Of a stretch of 64,000 nucleotides of DNA, positions 12,073 to 22,718 are shown piece by piece. The stretch comes from Flammula alnicola (lineage: Eukaryota > Basidiomycota > Agaricomycetes > Agaricales > Strophariaceae), in assembly GCA_015499995.1 (NCBI GenBank), contig JADNRV010000043.1:62001-126000 (forward strand), given 5' to 3'. How positions within the stretch are numbered: the first letter of the stretch is position 1; the number at the start of each line of letters is the position of its first letter. The position numbers were made by a program, and so were the translations under genes. The notes under the pieces are model-generated. The model was not told the origin of the DNA and did no database searches. It worked only from the letters and a program-made list of their open reading frames with translations.

Positions 12073-13327
12073 CCATATGTCGCACGGCCAAAAGAGGAAA
12101 AGCTAAAAATAGCCAGGCTCGGCATTGTACCCGCCAAGCCGAGCCGAATGGGCGCCTCACATTTCAAAACACAATTCTAAATTGCGGTTACTTGCGCCGT
12201 CTGCACATACAGGCTTCGTCACATCAATTTGGTTATATTTCTGGTAAATCATGGACGGATTACCTAAACCAACTTGTTTTACTGAGCGGCGGCAAAGTGA
12301 TTAATCCATTCAGCCATATATGATCCAAGGCAATGTGTTTAGATGCATTGCCATAACTTCAGATAAAGGACACTGACAGACGCTGTGGGGTTTCTGACAT
12401 TGCAAGGCGGCGGCGGAATACAGTCCGCCGCAACACATGCTTGCCATGGGAGATGCCTGTAAACCACTCATGGAAATGATTGTCCATTTATTGTGTGTTC
12501 GAATCATTTAAATGGAGGCACATGGGCGATTGGCAGTAGTGCTGTTGGGAACATGAAAGTGGCTGGTCATTCTTCTTTTCTCACCGATAACCTACACCGC
12601 CATGCACCGACGTGAGGATCTTCTGGCTGGAACATCATAATATTCCTCGACGTGAGGTCCATACCAGCAATTGCATCCTTTAATACGCAGGAGCCTTCAG
12701 AAAGCATTAATGTGGTAGCCGGTGACAGCATTCTGATTATGGCAGGAGTTTGGTGAGCGAGCTTTGCAATGAAAGTTGACACATATGATTCGGAGGCCGG
12801 GGCGAAGCTTGGGCTTTGTTGAGCATGCGAGAAAGACAGAATTTTCTATCCACCAGTCCAACATACTAATGGAGAATGACATCTCGAAGCGTACAGTGGA
12901 GTCCTTATAGACTATAATTATCGGCCTGCCTCCTCCATAGGAAAAATCAAAGGAGGCCGGCCGAACACGTTGTCCTTGGGATGCTGCTTCTGTACCTTCA
13001 AGGGTGTGAGTTCGAAGGATGAGGACGAAGTGGTACCGAGAAAATGAGAAACACGGTAAGTAAAATCCTCCATTTTTTTTTCATACCTGTCGGACGTCAC
13101 GTGACTCGGATAGGTATGTAGTCACGGAGCAACAACGCGCGTTTGAACTTGAACGTTGAACACTAATAGTAGTACTGCAGACTTGAACTCGAAGCTCATG
13201 TACACCCGGTCACCACCCCATTCATAATTCTGCACAACTCACTTTTGAGTATCAGTATGCTTTCTACCTACGCGTTTTAAGGCAAACCCACGTTCCAAAG
13301 GATTGTTGTCCGGAGTGTTGATCAATC
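12073..13327. other. Intergenic region with a GC hairpin
   Basis: No assignable gene. Short frames on the minus strand (12310-12507, 12567-12782, 12918-13100) lack known motifs and do not join by clear splice sites. At 12922-12934 and 12951-12963 there is a 13-bp inverted repeat with one mismatch (CGGCCTGCCTCCT against AGGAGGCCGGCCG) around a 16-bp loop, able to form a hairpin. Confidence 0.4.
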
Positions 13328-14560
13328 CTAAGCACAATGTGCAAGCCAGTACTCCCGCACAGTCTGTCCCTTCTTCCATTCCTCTTCCATACCAGCCATG
13401 TATTGACAAATGCTCAGAAACCCTTCCAGCCATTCGAGCTCTTGATTCGAAGCGGCTTGCAAGGCTTCTGTTAAATCAACCCCCGCGACCTTCGCAATGT
13501 TCTGCGAAGCCCAAAAACAAGGCTGATTTGATCCACCCCCTATTTTTGTCTCCTTGGCCGAGTATATCGTGTAAAGGGTTCGAGGGAGCGCGTCGGACTT
13601 TGTTTTATTGACTTTTACATCGCGAGAGTAGATTGACGGTAAACCTTCGATAACCAGTTTGATCTGGCTAGGATATTCGTGGGCGTTGTTCTTGCTTGGT
13701 GTATCGGCGAAGATAGGTGGGAATCGTTTCATTGTCTTCAGGAACAACCTCAAGAGCCTGAATATAAGTATGTCAATATATTTCTCCACTTATAAATTAC
13801 TGAAGTAACTGGGCAGGTAGTCTCACCGATCATAGGGAACCAGGAAGAACTGGCAATATGCGAATACAGTTCGTGCGAAGTATTTCCCTGACAATATCTG
13901 CCGACGCTGCATCTGTCCGGAGAGCTGGAGGAGCCTGTCCACGATATGCTTCTCGTTATGTCGACGCTCTTGGGACAAGTCACCACGTGTTCGCAGTGCG
14001 CCAGGATATCTCTCGATGAGCTCTGCCATTCGCTTCAGCTGTGCGGACTTCACTGCATTCAAATTGGCTTCTGCCGCGTCAAGCATTTCAAATATTTCTT
14101 GGAGACCCGATCCACTTTCCGTCACCCAAAACCATTTCGGGGGGATAGGCTGAGGTGCGTATGCTTGCAATAAAGGGAACAACGGCTCATACTTTTCCAG
14201 GCATTCCATTATGGCTGCATTAAGGACGGCAACGATGTTAACAGGCGGTCTTAATCGACCAAAGGCAACTGCGTCATGATCGAGTTGGGGTAGTTCTGGA
14301 TGAGGTTGTCTATGGTCCAGGCGACGAATGCGGAGGTAGAGGACGAAATATGCCTTCACCTCTACAAGGAAATCGGCAGAGAATATTGCTCCAAGATGGA
14401 TGTGGGAGCAGATGCAATGATCGATGTAGGGAACCTCGTGGTTGCTGATCAACTCCAGGAGTTTAACGATAGGTAGATCGCCGATGATTTCGTGCACCAA
14501 CTCGGGGGGTAGTTTGGCCACTTGCAAAGCGATAATGTGGTATCGGTTGGGTTTAGTCAT
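13328..14560 (-). CDS. F-box-like protein
   Basis: Predicted 387-residue protein from two exons (13827-14560 and 13328-13757). The joined length is an exact multiple of three and the phase-2 junction restores an arginine codon. Near the N-terminus the sequence VAKLPPELVHEIIGDLP followed by VKLLELIS fits the opening helices of an F-box. Such proteins usually link substrates to an SCF ubiquitin ligase through Skp1. The remainder is alpha-helical with no LRR or WD repeats, resembling the many orphan F-box proteins of mushrooms. The gene is divergent from the SDR gene, 186 bp between starts. The F-box call rests on a short motif; the gene structure itself is well supported. Confidence 0.72.
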
Positions 14561-14746
14561 GCTAAAGGAGTGGCAAGAAGTTTGACTGAAGCAAGGATGT
14601 GTGCCGAGCTCTGGGCCTGGGGCTTCATTGCTGTGGGTGACTCACTATCATTGTTTTAATTGGTGGACCAACCAAACAAGTGGAAATCCTTAATATTAGA
14701 AGGTGAGACTGATAATCGATAATCCCTTATTCTTGCATCGCGCCCA
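14561..14746. promoter_or_regulatory. Short bidirectional promoter region
   Basis: 186 bp separate the start codons of the F-box-like gene (-) and the SDR gene (+), so the two must share this promoter region. No specific box is assigned. Confidence 0.5.
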
Positions 14747-16438
14747 ATGACACTGTCCTACAGCTTAGATACCATTGACGGATGTCATGCATTCCTTGCT
14801 AATGAGCCCCCTCCTGTCATTGCAAGTCAAGTTCTACGAGACCAGCAACTCTGCAGAGATGGCGGCGTGCCCTCCATTCTTGTGCACTGTCTACCCAAAC
14901 ATACAGATCATATTGCGCGAGCCATCAGCGGAAACAATATTCCTCAAGCAGTCGCTCGTATGCGCTTGGCCAGTATCGCTTCTGTCATCAAATCATACCT
15001 TGCCACGGTATCCCCATCGTCTTCTTCCCCAGACGACATTCCTAATCATATGGTTCCTACCGATGACGATTTCAACGCGACTCTGAAAGTCCTCCGCTAC
15101 TTGCAGTTGCCCCAGGTGGGGATTTGTCCTTGTCCGACTACCCCACTTGAGACTGTCGTTGAAAGCGTGAAATCCCAATTGTCCCGCGGGGCCCATCTCC
15201 GTGATGCCATCAATCAGCAACATAGCAAGCGGAGACGACATTGTTATGTGTGTCGTTTCATCATCACTTCGCCTCACTTGCTTTATCCCTCTTTATGCGC
15301 CCCATGTGGTGAATTCAACATCTCCTCTTCTTCCCTCTCCCTTCCATCGAACCTTAACCTCGTCGGAAAAACTGCTTTGATAACTGGCGGACGAACCAAT
15401 CTTGGTTATCACACGGCTCTGAGATTGCTGCGCTGTGGTGCGGCGGTGGTAGTTTCAACGCGATACCCAATGGACGCAGAATCACGGTATCTGGATGAAC
15501 ATGATTCCCAGGATTGGAAAGAACGACTCAAGATCATTGGCGCGGATTTCCGGACAGCAAAAGATGTTTTTGCTCTCATCAATGCCGTTCTTACTTGTTT
15601 GAAGGATTGGAGCTTTAATAACAATGCAAAATTGGACATCTTGATCAACAATGCCGCTCAAACTTTAACTGATGCAGTGGAAAAAGAAGGCGAGGACATT
15701 CAACGAGAAATGCATCTGGGTAGTGTTTCGAAAGGGACTTTCCTTTTGGATGCTGGCTATGCGCCGCGAGTTAGAGGTGGTGTGAATGACTATCAATATC
15801 AACTCAGATCCGCCTCACCGACATCATCCTCGCAGTCATCCGTCAAGAATTTTGGGCTGGACGCAAACGCACTCGCCGCCTCCAAAGACATGAAGTCCTC
15901 ATGGGTGCAGCATATATCAGAAATTCCGTATGAAGACGTCATCTCGGCGCACAGCGTTAACGCCTTCGTTCCTTTCATCCTTGTTCGAGAACTGTTACCG
16001 TATATATCTACTCCTCTTCCATCATCGTCCGAAAGCCCGGTTCCTCCAGACGCAACGGACCCCAAACCTTCTGGTTATATTGTCAATGTTTCCTCTCGCG
16101 AAGGACTATTCGAGAATACTCCTGGCCACTCAGCAAAGGGAGGGCATCATGTCCACACAAACATGTCCAAGGCTGCGCTTAACATGCTCACTGAGACCCA
16201 GGCGGAGTCTGCATGGCGGAACGGCCGTGTTGCAATGAACACGGTGGATCCAGGATATATGAGTGCCGATCCGATGTATATGGAAATGCTTGGGAGGTTG
16301 GAAGAAATTTGCCCTCTCGGGTGGGAAGATGGCGCGGGTAGAGTGCTTTGGCCTGTAGCTAAAGGCGAACAAGGGCATACCATCCGTGGCCGCTTTTTGA
16401 AGCACTTTCAAGTCGATATGCATGCTACACGAGGCTGA
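14747..16438 (+). CDS. SDR-fold oxidoreductase with N-terminal Cys4 module
   Basis: Intronless 563-residue protein. The N-terminal ~170 residues are helical. A Cys-x2-Cys pair (HCYVCRF) and a second (LCAPCGEFN) follow about 17 residues apart, a likely zinc-binding ribbon. After it comes a Rossmann domain from about residue 205. It has VGKTALITGGRTNLGYHTAL (nucleotide-binding loop), DILINNAAQT (the NNAG-equivalent), the serine-containing VNVSSREG, and the region HTNMSKAALNML. The usual catalytic YxxxK reads TNMSK: the lysine is kept and the tyrosine is replaced. From memory, the same layout (CYVCR module, then an HTNMxK-type site) occurs in an SDR subgroup also found in bacteria. It may therefore use a non-classical mechanism or act as a binding protein. 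Substrate unknown. The start is the first ATG after the divergent promoter. Confidence 0.85.
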   Translation: MTLSYSLDTIDGCHAFLANEPPPVIASQVLRDQQLCRDGGVPSILVHCLPKHTDHIARAISGNNIPQAVARMRLASIASVIKSYLATVSPSSSSPDDIPNHMVPTDDDFNATLKVLRYLQLPQVGICPCPTTPLETVVESVKSQLSRGAHLRDAINQQHSKRRRHCYVCRFIITSPHLLYPSLCAPCGEFNISSSSLSLPSNLNLVGKTALITGGRTNLGYHTALRLLRCGAAVVVSTRYPMDAESRYLDEHDSQDWKERLKIIGADFRTAKDVFALINAVLTCLKDWSFNNNAKLDILINNAAQTLTDAVEKEGEDIQREMHLGSVSKGTFLLDAGYAPRVRGGVNDYQYQLRSASPTSSSQSSVKNFGLDANALAASKDMKSSWVQHISEIPYEDVISAHSVNAFVPFILVRELLPYISTPLPSSSESPVPPDATDPKPSGYIVNVSSREGLFENTPGHSAKGGHHVHTNMSKAALNMLTETQAESAWRNGRVAMNTVDPGYMSADPMYMEMLGRLEEICPLGWEDGAGRVLWPVAKGEQGHTIRGRFLKHFQVDMHATRG

Positions 16439-17174
16439 TATCGACCCTTAAAATTGAAGCTATTAGGTTAGTTTTGGAAGGTCCTTATTTCGTCGCCTTG
16501 AGCTCCGTTCCTTATTCCTTGCTTTGCCCTTTTAGGATGCTTCATCTACCTCGAGCTACAAACCAAAAAATCTTATAATCGTATCAAATGACAAGAAAGA
16601 CCTCGGGCACTCCAAAAATTGAATCCCTTCCTTAACAAAGGACTTGGGCCGTGTGCCGGAGAGCCAGTCAAGGCATGATCATGGCTTCAATACGAGACGC
16701 ATTTGTATCCGATATTTTTCTATCGGTTCTTTTCTTTTACGCATTGTCAATGAAGCTTTCTGTATGCCAAGAATTCTCTGCGGAGGGAACGCAGGAGGTT
16801 CTCAAGGATTCCCCATTCTAGGGTCAGCGAACCCATTTCTATCCACATAATCGACAGCTCCACCTAGCTACGGATAGTGTGGTGTAAAGTGTAAGCGTCT
16901 TTCATTGTAAAACCGGCATCCTCTTTGTCTTTCTAAGAAACCCAATCGATAACTGGCAAAGAAATTTCCACACAGCCATGACGTCCGCGCTTATCCACTG
17001 GCAATCAAGCTTCTCAATCTCCCTAAAATGATTCCCTCTTGGAGTGCTGTGATGACGCTCATCCTTGTATTATCCGCAGCCACAGCCTCGATCCACAGCC
17101 AGACCATCCTTGAATTTTCCTTCACAGTATATGAAGCGTCAGGTTAATCCCCCCAGAAGGCAAAATCGACCACG
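16439..17174. other. Intergenic region
   Basis: 736 bp between the SDR stop and the secreted-protein start. No repeats or coding motifs are evident; a frame at 16644-16850 is unremarkable. It should contain the SDR 3' UTR and the promoter of the downstream gene. Confidence 0.5.
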
Positions 17175-17774
17175 ATGGTGCTCTTCCACAGCGTCCTGTT
17201 ATTGCCCTTCTTCGCCCGTGCCGTGATCTCAGCAACTCCCACTATCAACGCGCCTTCCAATGGAACTGTCATCAAACCAGGAGCCACCTTCGACTTTTCC
17301 TACCAATCGATAGCAGATTACGGAACTTCAAGTTACAACTACACCGTTTGGCTGTTTACGTCTCCTCCATCAGAGTTTGTACCTCTGAATAACTATGCAG
17401 CGGGATATTATTTTGGCCGCTATGCTCAACCTAACTATCCAGGTATGTCGTAGTATTATCCCAGCAAACCAAGCCGTGCTGAACAACGATTTCCAGGCAA
17501 TCCCAATCCTCCAAATCCTCCGCCGAAACAACTGACCATGCCGAACTTCGCAACCCTTAAGAAAGGGTTTGGCTCCGGCGCTCAAGCACACAACGCCACT
17601 TTCTATCTCACAGTGCTGGAAGAATATGGGACAGGCACTGTAGGTATCTTTCTCTTTTTCGAAGGCGCATTGGAAATTCACTCAAGTTGGCAGGGATCTC
17701 TGGGGTACCGAATCAGTCTTGTTTTCAATCGCGTCCTCTATAATGTCACTCCGGTGGTCAAATACGATACCTAG
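17175..17774 (+). CDS. Small secreted protein with N-glycosylation sites
   Basis: 163-residue predicted extracellular protein from three exons (17175-17442, 17497-17639, 17694-17774; 492 bp in total, in phase). The first 19-20 residues (MVLFHSVLLLPFFARAVIS) form a typical signal peptide, cleaved near ATPTIN. The mature part begins with a beta-rich segment (INAPSNGTVIKPGATFDFSY) that resembles the start of an immunoglobulin- or fibronectin-like sandwich. It continues with a proline-rich linker (NPNPPNPPPK) and ends with LGYRISLVFNRVLYNVT. Several N-x-S/T sequons (NGT, NYT, NAT, NVT) are present. It resembles a family of uncharacterised secreted proteins common in Agaricomycetes. No catalytic motif or cysteine framework was seen, so a structural or effector-like role would be speculation. 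Confidence 0.8.
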
Positions 17775-18021
17775 AGATCTGGGTAGCACTCTTTGGACTG
17801 ACGGTAAAGACACTTTATTGTGATTGAAGACGCTTTTATATAGTCTTCCCTCCCCGGACCTGCAGCTGGGACAGTGATATTTTGGACCATAAAGCATGAT
17901 GTATGTAGAGTTCCTGTAATTTCCGGATTTTCTTCAACATTTACATGTCTGCTATACCGTATCTCGATTATCTCCTGATAATTGACCTCTTGTCCAAAGT
18001 CTACTCTTTCTCCAGGCAATT

Positions 18022-21000
18022 TCAGTTCTTGCCGACGAACTGATCGATAAACCTGAAGACTTCATAATGCCACTTGAGACTAAAAAATCTCGAGGTAAGT
18101 TCGGAAAATTTGGCGAGAGTGCAAAAGATAAACCTGTTGCCGTGATCCAGCACCCAATGGTTCTCGTCAGGGAATACAACGAGGCGACTCGAAATTCCGA
18201 GCCTGAGAGCGCAAGAAAAAAATGAGGTTTAGACATATTATGTTTTATATGAAGGACTTGCTGTTGCAAGGCATGGAAGGCACCAAGACTCTCCGTCTCC
18301 GGAAGGCGATAATCCTTACTGCCATGGATTAGCAGTTGAGGAGTAGACCATTTATGAACATAATTCGCTGGACTGTATCTGAAAAAGAGCATATGTTAGA
18401 ATAGCCATTTATGTCGGAACTGATACAAGCTAGTACTTCTCCGAGAGTTTCTTGCTCTTAGGATCCCACGGCCTGCCTCCCCATTCGTGGTTGAACTTTA
18501 AGATGCTTTGAGACAGTTGTCAATGAAGCTAGCAGAGTATCACCTACGAAAAAGAGCTCGTCCGTGCTGTATCCATTGTAGCTCGAATCGAAAACCTGCT
18601 CTTGGATTCAACAGAAATTCATATATCGGAGGAGATAAATTTTACTCCGTCATGGCAGACTAAAGCCTGATAAAGATATTAGATTCTGGCGACATACTCG
18701 GGAGACATCGATTCTAACCTTAAAGTTGAAGCCGAACTCTGGATGGCCTTGTATCCAGCTGCGAAGGATATGTCAGAATGACTCTTTAGCTCAAGTTCTT
18801 CATGAACATATGCGTACTTAATTGCGTAACCGCCCCAGCTGGCGCCGGCCGCTACTGCACGATCAGCATCGATCTATACAGAAGACATAAACGAGTATCA
18901 GGCAGGTAAATCGAGACTTCCATACCTCTGGATATGTTTTTAAGGCATATTTCCAGCCGTTGATCATATCAGTAAATGGCTTGCCACCCCAGTCCTCAGC
19001 GATAGCATCGGTAAATTCTATAAAAGCCAAGATGGGTTATTTTTAAAACATTATAGAGGGCGAAAATTTGGAGTGCGAACCTTGTCCAAATGTAGTGCTT
19101 CCAGTTGGATTGATCATAACTACAAAGTATCCTTGTTGGGCAAAGACTGGGATTGGCGGTGAATATCAGTATCATTAAAACAGTTCATGGCGTGAGCAGG
19201 ATATGAATTACTGTTTGGGTTCCATCGGGTCGACCATTGGTCTTCCCAAGCACCTTGTGGACCTAGGAGAGAAAAACAAGGAATGTTGAAATTCGAGCAG
19301 AATGGACTGGATTGCATGCAAAATCGACGAACCTCCATGAATGAGCAAAATGGCAGGCCATTTCTTCTTATCACCCGCTTTCCACCCCTTAGGCTTCAAA
19401 GCCCATCCCTGCACATTTTTGTTGAGAGCGCCCTTGAACCAAAATTCCTCTCCATCACTGAGATCCTTGCCTTTCAAATCCGCCTCCGAGAAATGAGTGA
19501 TTTGCTCGATCTTGGCATTCTGCGCAGCGGTAGCGTTTCCGGCCAAAATGGCTTCTTCGATAGCCTTGAGGTTGCGAACAACAAAGACGTCGTTCGGAGA
19601 GATGAAGGAAGACTGAGTGAAGAGGATTTTTCCACCTGGCAATATCTGAAGACCAGAAGCAGCTTTGCTGTGAGTGATGGCGACGGGGATGGAAAACTTT
19701 GATTCGAGTTTCGGATGGGTAATTGCCAGTGAATGTGAAGGCGTGGGTGGAACCGGAAGGGCAAAAACCTTGACTTTTGCCTCGTCACCGGCGGTAAGAT
19801 AAAGGAAACTGTCATCTTTGGAGAACTAGATATTGAAAAATCAGAAGGTATGCCACTATGAGAGATGAGACAACAGACAGCCAATGCATCCGGAGAACGA
19901 TCCCAAGATTGCGTTATTGTAAATCGCACATGTTTTTCAAGATCGTAAATGACAATTTTGGCGCTAGTAACGATGTAAATGTTTGGCCGTCGTTCGCTTG
20001 GAAGAACATACCGGTCAGCCTCGTAGCCATCGTCGTCTAGCTCGAGCCAGGCGACTTTTGTACCCTGTGTATTAAATACTGGGCTATGCGTGGCACCCTG
20101 CTTCCCTGATGTCAACTCGATGGGCGCCTCATTGGCTTTGATAGGAACGATATAAACCTAATGATAGATGGTGAACGGTAGAAAGCAAGACGGACAAAAA
20201 ATCACAGACGTTCTGCTTGGTGTGCCAGGCCTCTGGAAGGACTGGATCCTTTGTGGTGTATACGATGTGGGTTGCCGACGCGTCGAAATCGTCTGTTCCG
20301 CCGAAGGGCTCGACAGGGGAATACTAGGCGGGGGTCAGTCGGATAAACACCCGAATATAATATAGAATATACGTGTTTAGTTCCTTGCAAAGGACTCTTG
20401 AAATCATCGTTCGATTTCCATTGTCCGTCTTGTCCTCGCGTGAGCTGGACGCTGAATAACTGGGCTCCCTTTTGGCCCGTCCATGTATCCCAGTGGCGTT
20501 CATAAGTCTCGTCATAAACGAGAGCAGTATTTCCTCGCTCTTCCCACTGTTTGTCTTGCTCTGCCACGGTGCTCAAGTTTCCATCGGGGTATACGTAGGC
20601 CGAAAATACAAGGTTGCCAGTGTCTGGGTTGTAGCGGAAGTTTGATGCGGTCTTGCTTGGGATGGTAGCTATGAGGCCCTGCGATGTGTAAGACGCCGAA
20701 TCCTCGTCGGACTCTCCGCCAAGGTTATCTAACGCGACATCGAACGCGTAGATTTCTGAGTTCTCGTCTCCTTCAACCACCTGTGCAAACGTGTTCTGGG
20801 AGATCCAGAAGCTTTCTCCAGCCTTCTCCAGCTACGGTAAAGTTAGATCGAAATTAGAGAACTGTTATGAGAAATGACGAACCGGGATCTGGACGGCCTT
20901 TCCATCGGATTCGAGGGATACAACAAACACTGACTTCTTGTTCCTGCGAATGGCCAATCAGATCGTAACCAGTAGATATACGGAATACTTTAAGCAATAT

Positions 21001-21225
21001 AAGCTTACTTTTTGTCCTCGAAGGAGAACTTGCTAAAAGATACTAAAGCAAGGTTGCCGCCTGCATTAGCAACTGCAGTCCCAGGTCGTCCGAGTTCGAT
21101 CTGGTGGGCCACTAGTTCAGGGTGGGGAGTTTCAATGATGTCTGGTTGGACAATCTTACCAGGTCCTTAGGGGCGAAGATATCTGCGCCTTCTTTGAAGG
21201 CGAACTGTGTAGCTGGTTTCGCCAT
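18022..21225 (-). CDS. Dipeptidyl-peptidase 5-like serine peptidase (family S9)
   Basis: S9-family peptidase of the dipeptidyl-peptidase V type, expected to release N-terminal dipeptides. The start at 21225 (MAKPATQFAF) leads into GADIFAPKDL, joined to IELGRPGTAV, the family opening. No signal peptide is visible, so this looks like an intracellular form. A beta-propeller region follows (for example HWDTWTGQKGAQLFSVQL). The hydrolase domain opens with PAILLIHGG and PQGAWEDQWSTRWNPN. The nucleophile motif GASWGGYAI has its serine codon at about 18838-18840. The aspartate motif is HGSKDYRLPETE and the histidine motif DENHWVLDHG. The protein ends HYEVFRFIDQFVGKN with TGA at 18022-18024. Introns are numerous and short. 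The catalytic triad is complete, so the enzyme should be active. Confidence 0.9.
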
Positions 21226-21655
21226 AATGCTGGTAGAGGATGGCAGAGGGGCCTGAAACCGTACTTGGGTCGAAAGGCCCAAGAAAGCGAATGGGAACCT
21301 CATGTGGACGAGTCACGGCAGAAGGAACCGGAACCTTGAACTTTAACCAGTATGGCGCAGCGTGGTAGAGCGAGAAGTTGGCAAATGGAAACAAATAGCC
21401 GGGTATTCTTGTTCTATCGTAATGTGAACAAGAGCAAGAAACTCAGAAGACGTGGGGAGGTGATGAGTTTCGCGTGAACGCGTGAATCGGTCTCGACGCC
21501 ATACGATCACTTGGGCACGTAATCGGGATATGTTTCACACCTGAAGTCAAGTACCACAAGGTGTGAAGCAAAAAGCATGAGCACGATGCTCAGAATAGAT
21601 ACAGCGACGAAGGTACGGTATACAGAGATAAGGTCATCTACAAAAATAGCCTCTA
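21226..21655. other. Spacer upstream of the S9 peptidase
   Basis: 430 bp between the start of the S9 peptidase gene and the 3' end of MRT4, both on the minus strand. It contains no further recognisable coding sequence. In-frame sequence continues upstream of the chosen peptidase start but is not conserved-looking. It should hold the peptidase promoter and the MRT4 3' UTR. Confidence 0.45.
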
Positions 21656-22637
21656 TCATTCATTCATCAAGGCCTCGTCCTCCTCCTCAGATGCATTTTC
21701 AGCCTTCTCTTCTGCTGAAAGACCAGCACCCTCGATCTGAGTAACCTCTCCTATCGTGGAATCCCACCTGGCAAGCAATCCCACCCGGAAGGTAACCATT
21801 TTAAAGCCCATCAACTTCAAGAGTTGTGCCTGCTCGCTCGACAGAGTTTTACCCTTCTCACAAAGCTTATGAGGGGCAGTCAACGTTGGAACACCTCGAT
21901 TCATGGATGTCGTCAGTCCAAGTTTTCTTAGTTGAGGCTCTTCGTTGTGGGGGAAAGGTTCTGGTGGATCAGAATGGTGTCGCAGCACTGGTCCCACAGG
22001 TAGGATGATGGTGCGCGTGGCTTTGTTGCCTGCACGAGCAAAATCGGGTTGTTGGAAATCAGCGAACCATTCGATCACTTCTTGTGGTTCGGTATCCGTG
22101 AAAAATAGGCCGACTTGGCCTTTTATTTGCTGCAAGACACGAGGCGATTAATTAAATGCACGACAAGAGATTATAACGACGCACTGTGGCCAGCTTTGAC
22201 AGACCCAGCCGATGTTCTTCTGCAGCAGAAGTTCCCAGTGCCTTCGCCATAACAGCTCCTCGACCAAAAAATATCCTAGCAGAACTACGAACAAGGTTTA
22301 GGCCAGAAAGGCGGAGGCATAGGAGAAAATATCTGGCCCACTCTTTCCATAGTTTGCGCACAGTTTTAAGATGTGAATTGCGCATTGAGCCTACTTCAAA
22401 CAGCCAGCAATACCGCCATTTTTCAGCGTTGGCTTGGAGCTACACAAGGGTTTGTGAGGACGATGGAGTATAACAACGATCGGCACAAACCTCGGTCATC
22501 ATGGCACTTTTGTGCTCCTTTGTCTTCTTGGAGACTTTTGTCAACGAAACTAAAAATCCCAAAGGTCGGCATTACGGCCCAAGGATGTATATCATCGTGG
22601 GCGACTGACCAAGTTTCGAGCGTTTTGACCTCGGCAT
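21656..22637 (-). CDS. MRT4: Ribosome assembly factor MRT4
   Basis: MRT4 is the nucleolar paralogue of ribosomal stalk protein P0 (L10 family). It occupies the P-stalk base on pre-60S particles until exchanged for P0. Exon 1 gives MPRSKRSKLV and joins SLTKVSKKTKEHKSAM, the typical basic start. Further exons encode MRNSHLKTVRKLWK, then DSARIFFGRGAVMAKALG after an intron with a GTGGGC donor. The last exon encodes GQVGLFFTDTEP, QPDFARAGNKATRTI, EPQLRKLGL and FRVGLLARWD. It ends with an acidic tail (EEDEALMNE). The P1/P2-binding tail of P0 is absent, as expected for MRT4. The ATG at 22637-22635 is 81 bp from the divergent deoxyhypusine hydroxylase start. Confidence 0.9.
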
Positions 22638-22718
22638 GGTGGATGAGAGGGAAAAGGGTAGGCTATAAAAATTAGAAGTCCGCCAGAAAATCATCTTCGA
22701 CCCTTCTCGATCATATCC
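22638..22718. promoter_or_regulatory. 81-bp bidirectional promoter with TATA-like box
   Basis: Shared promoter of MRT4 (-) and the deoxyhypusine hydroxylase gene (+). A TATAAAA sequence at 22664-22670 lies about 50 bp upstream of the plus-strand ATG. Both products act in ribosome assembly or translation, so co-expression through this interval is plausible. Confidence 0.6.

Noticed and set aside
13303..13611. 102-codon plus-strand frame
   Set aside because: Shadow of exon 2 of the F-box-like gene on the minus strand.
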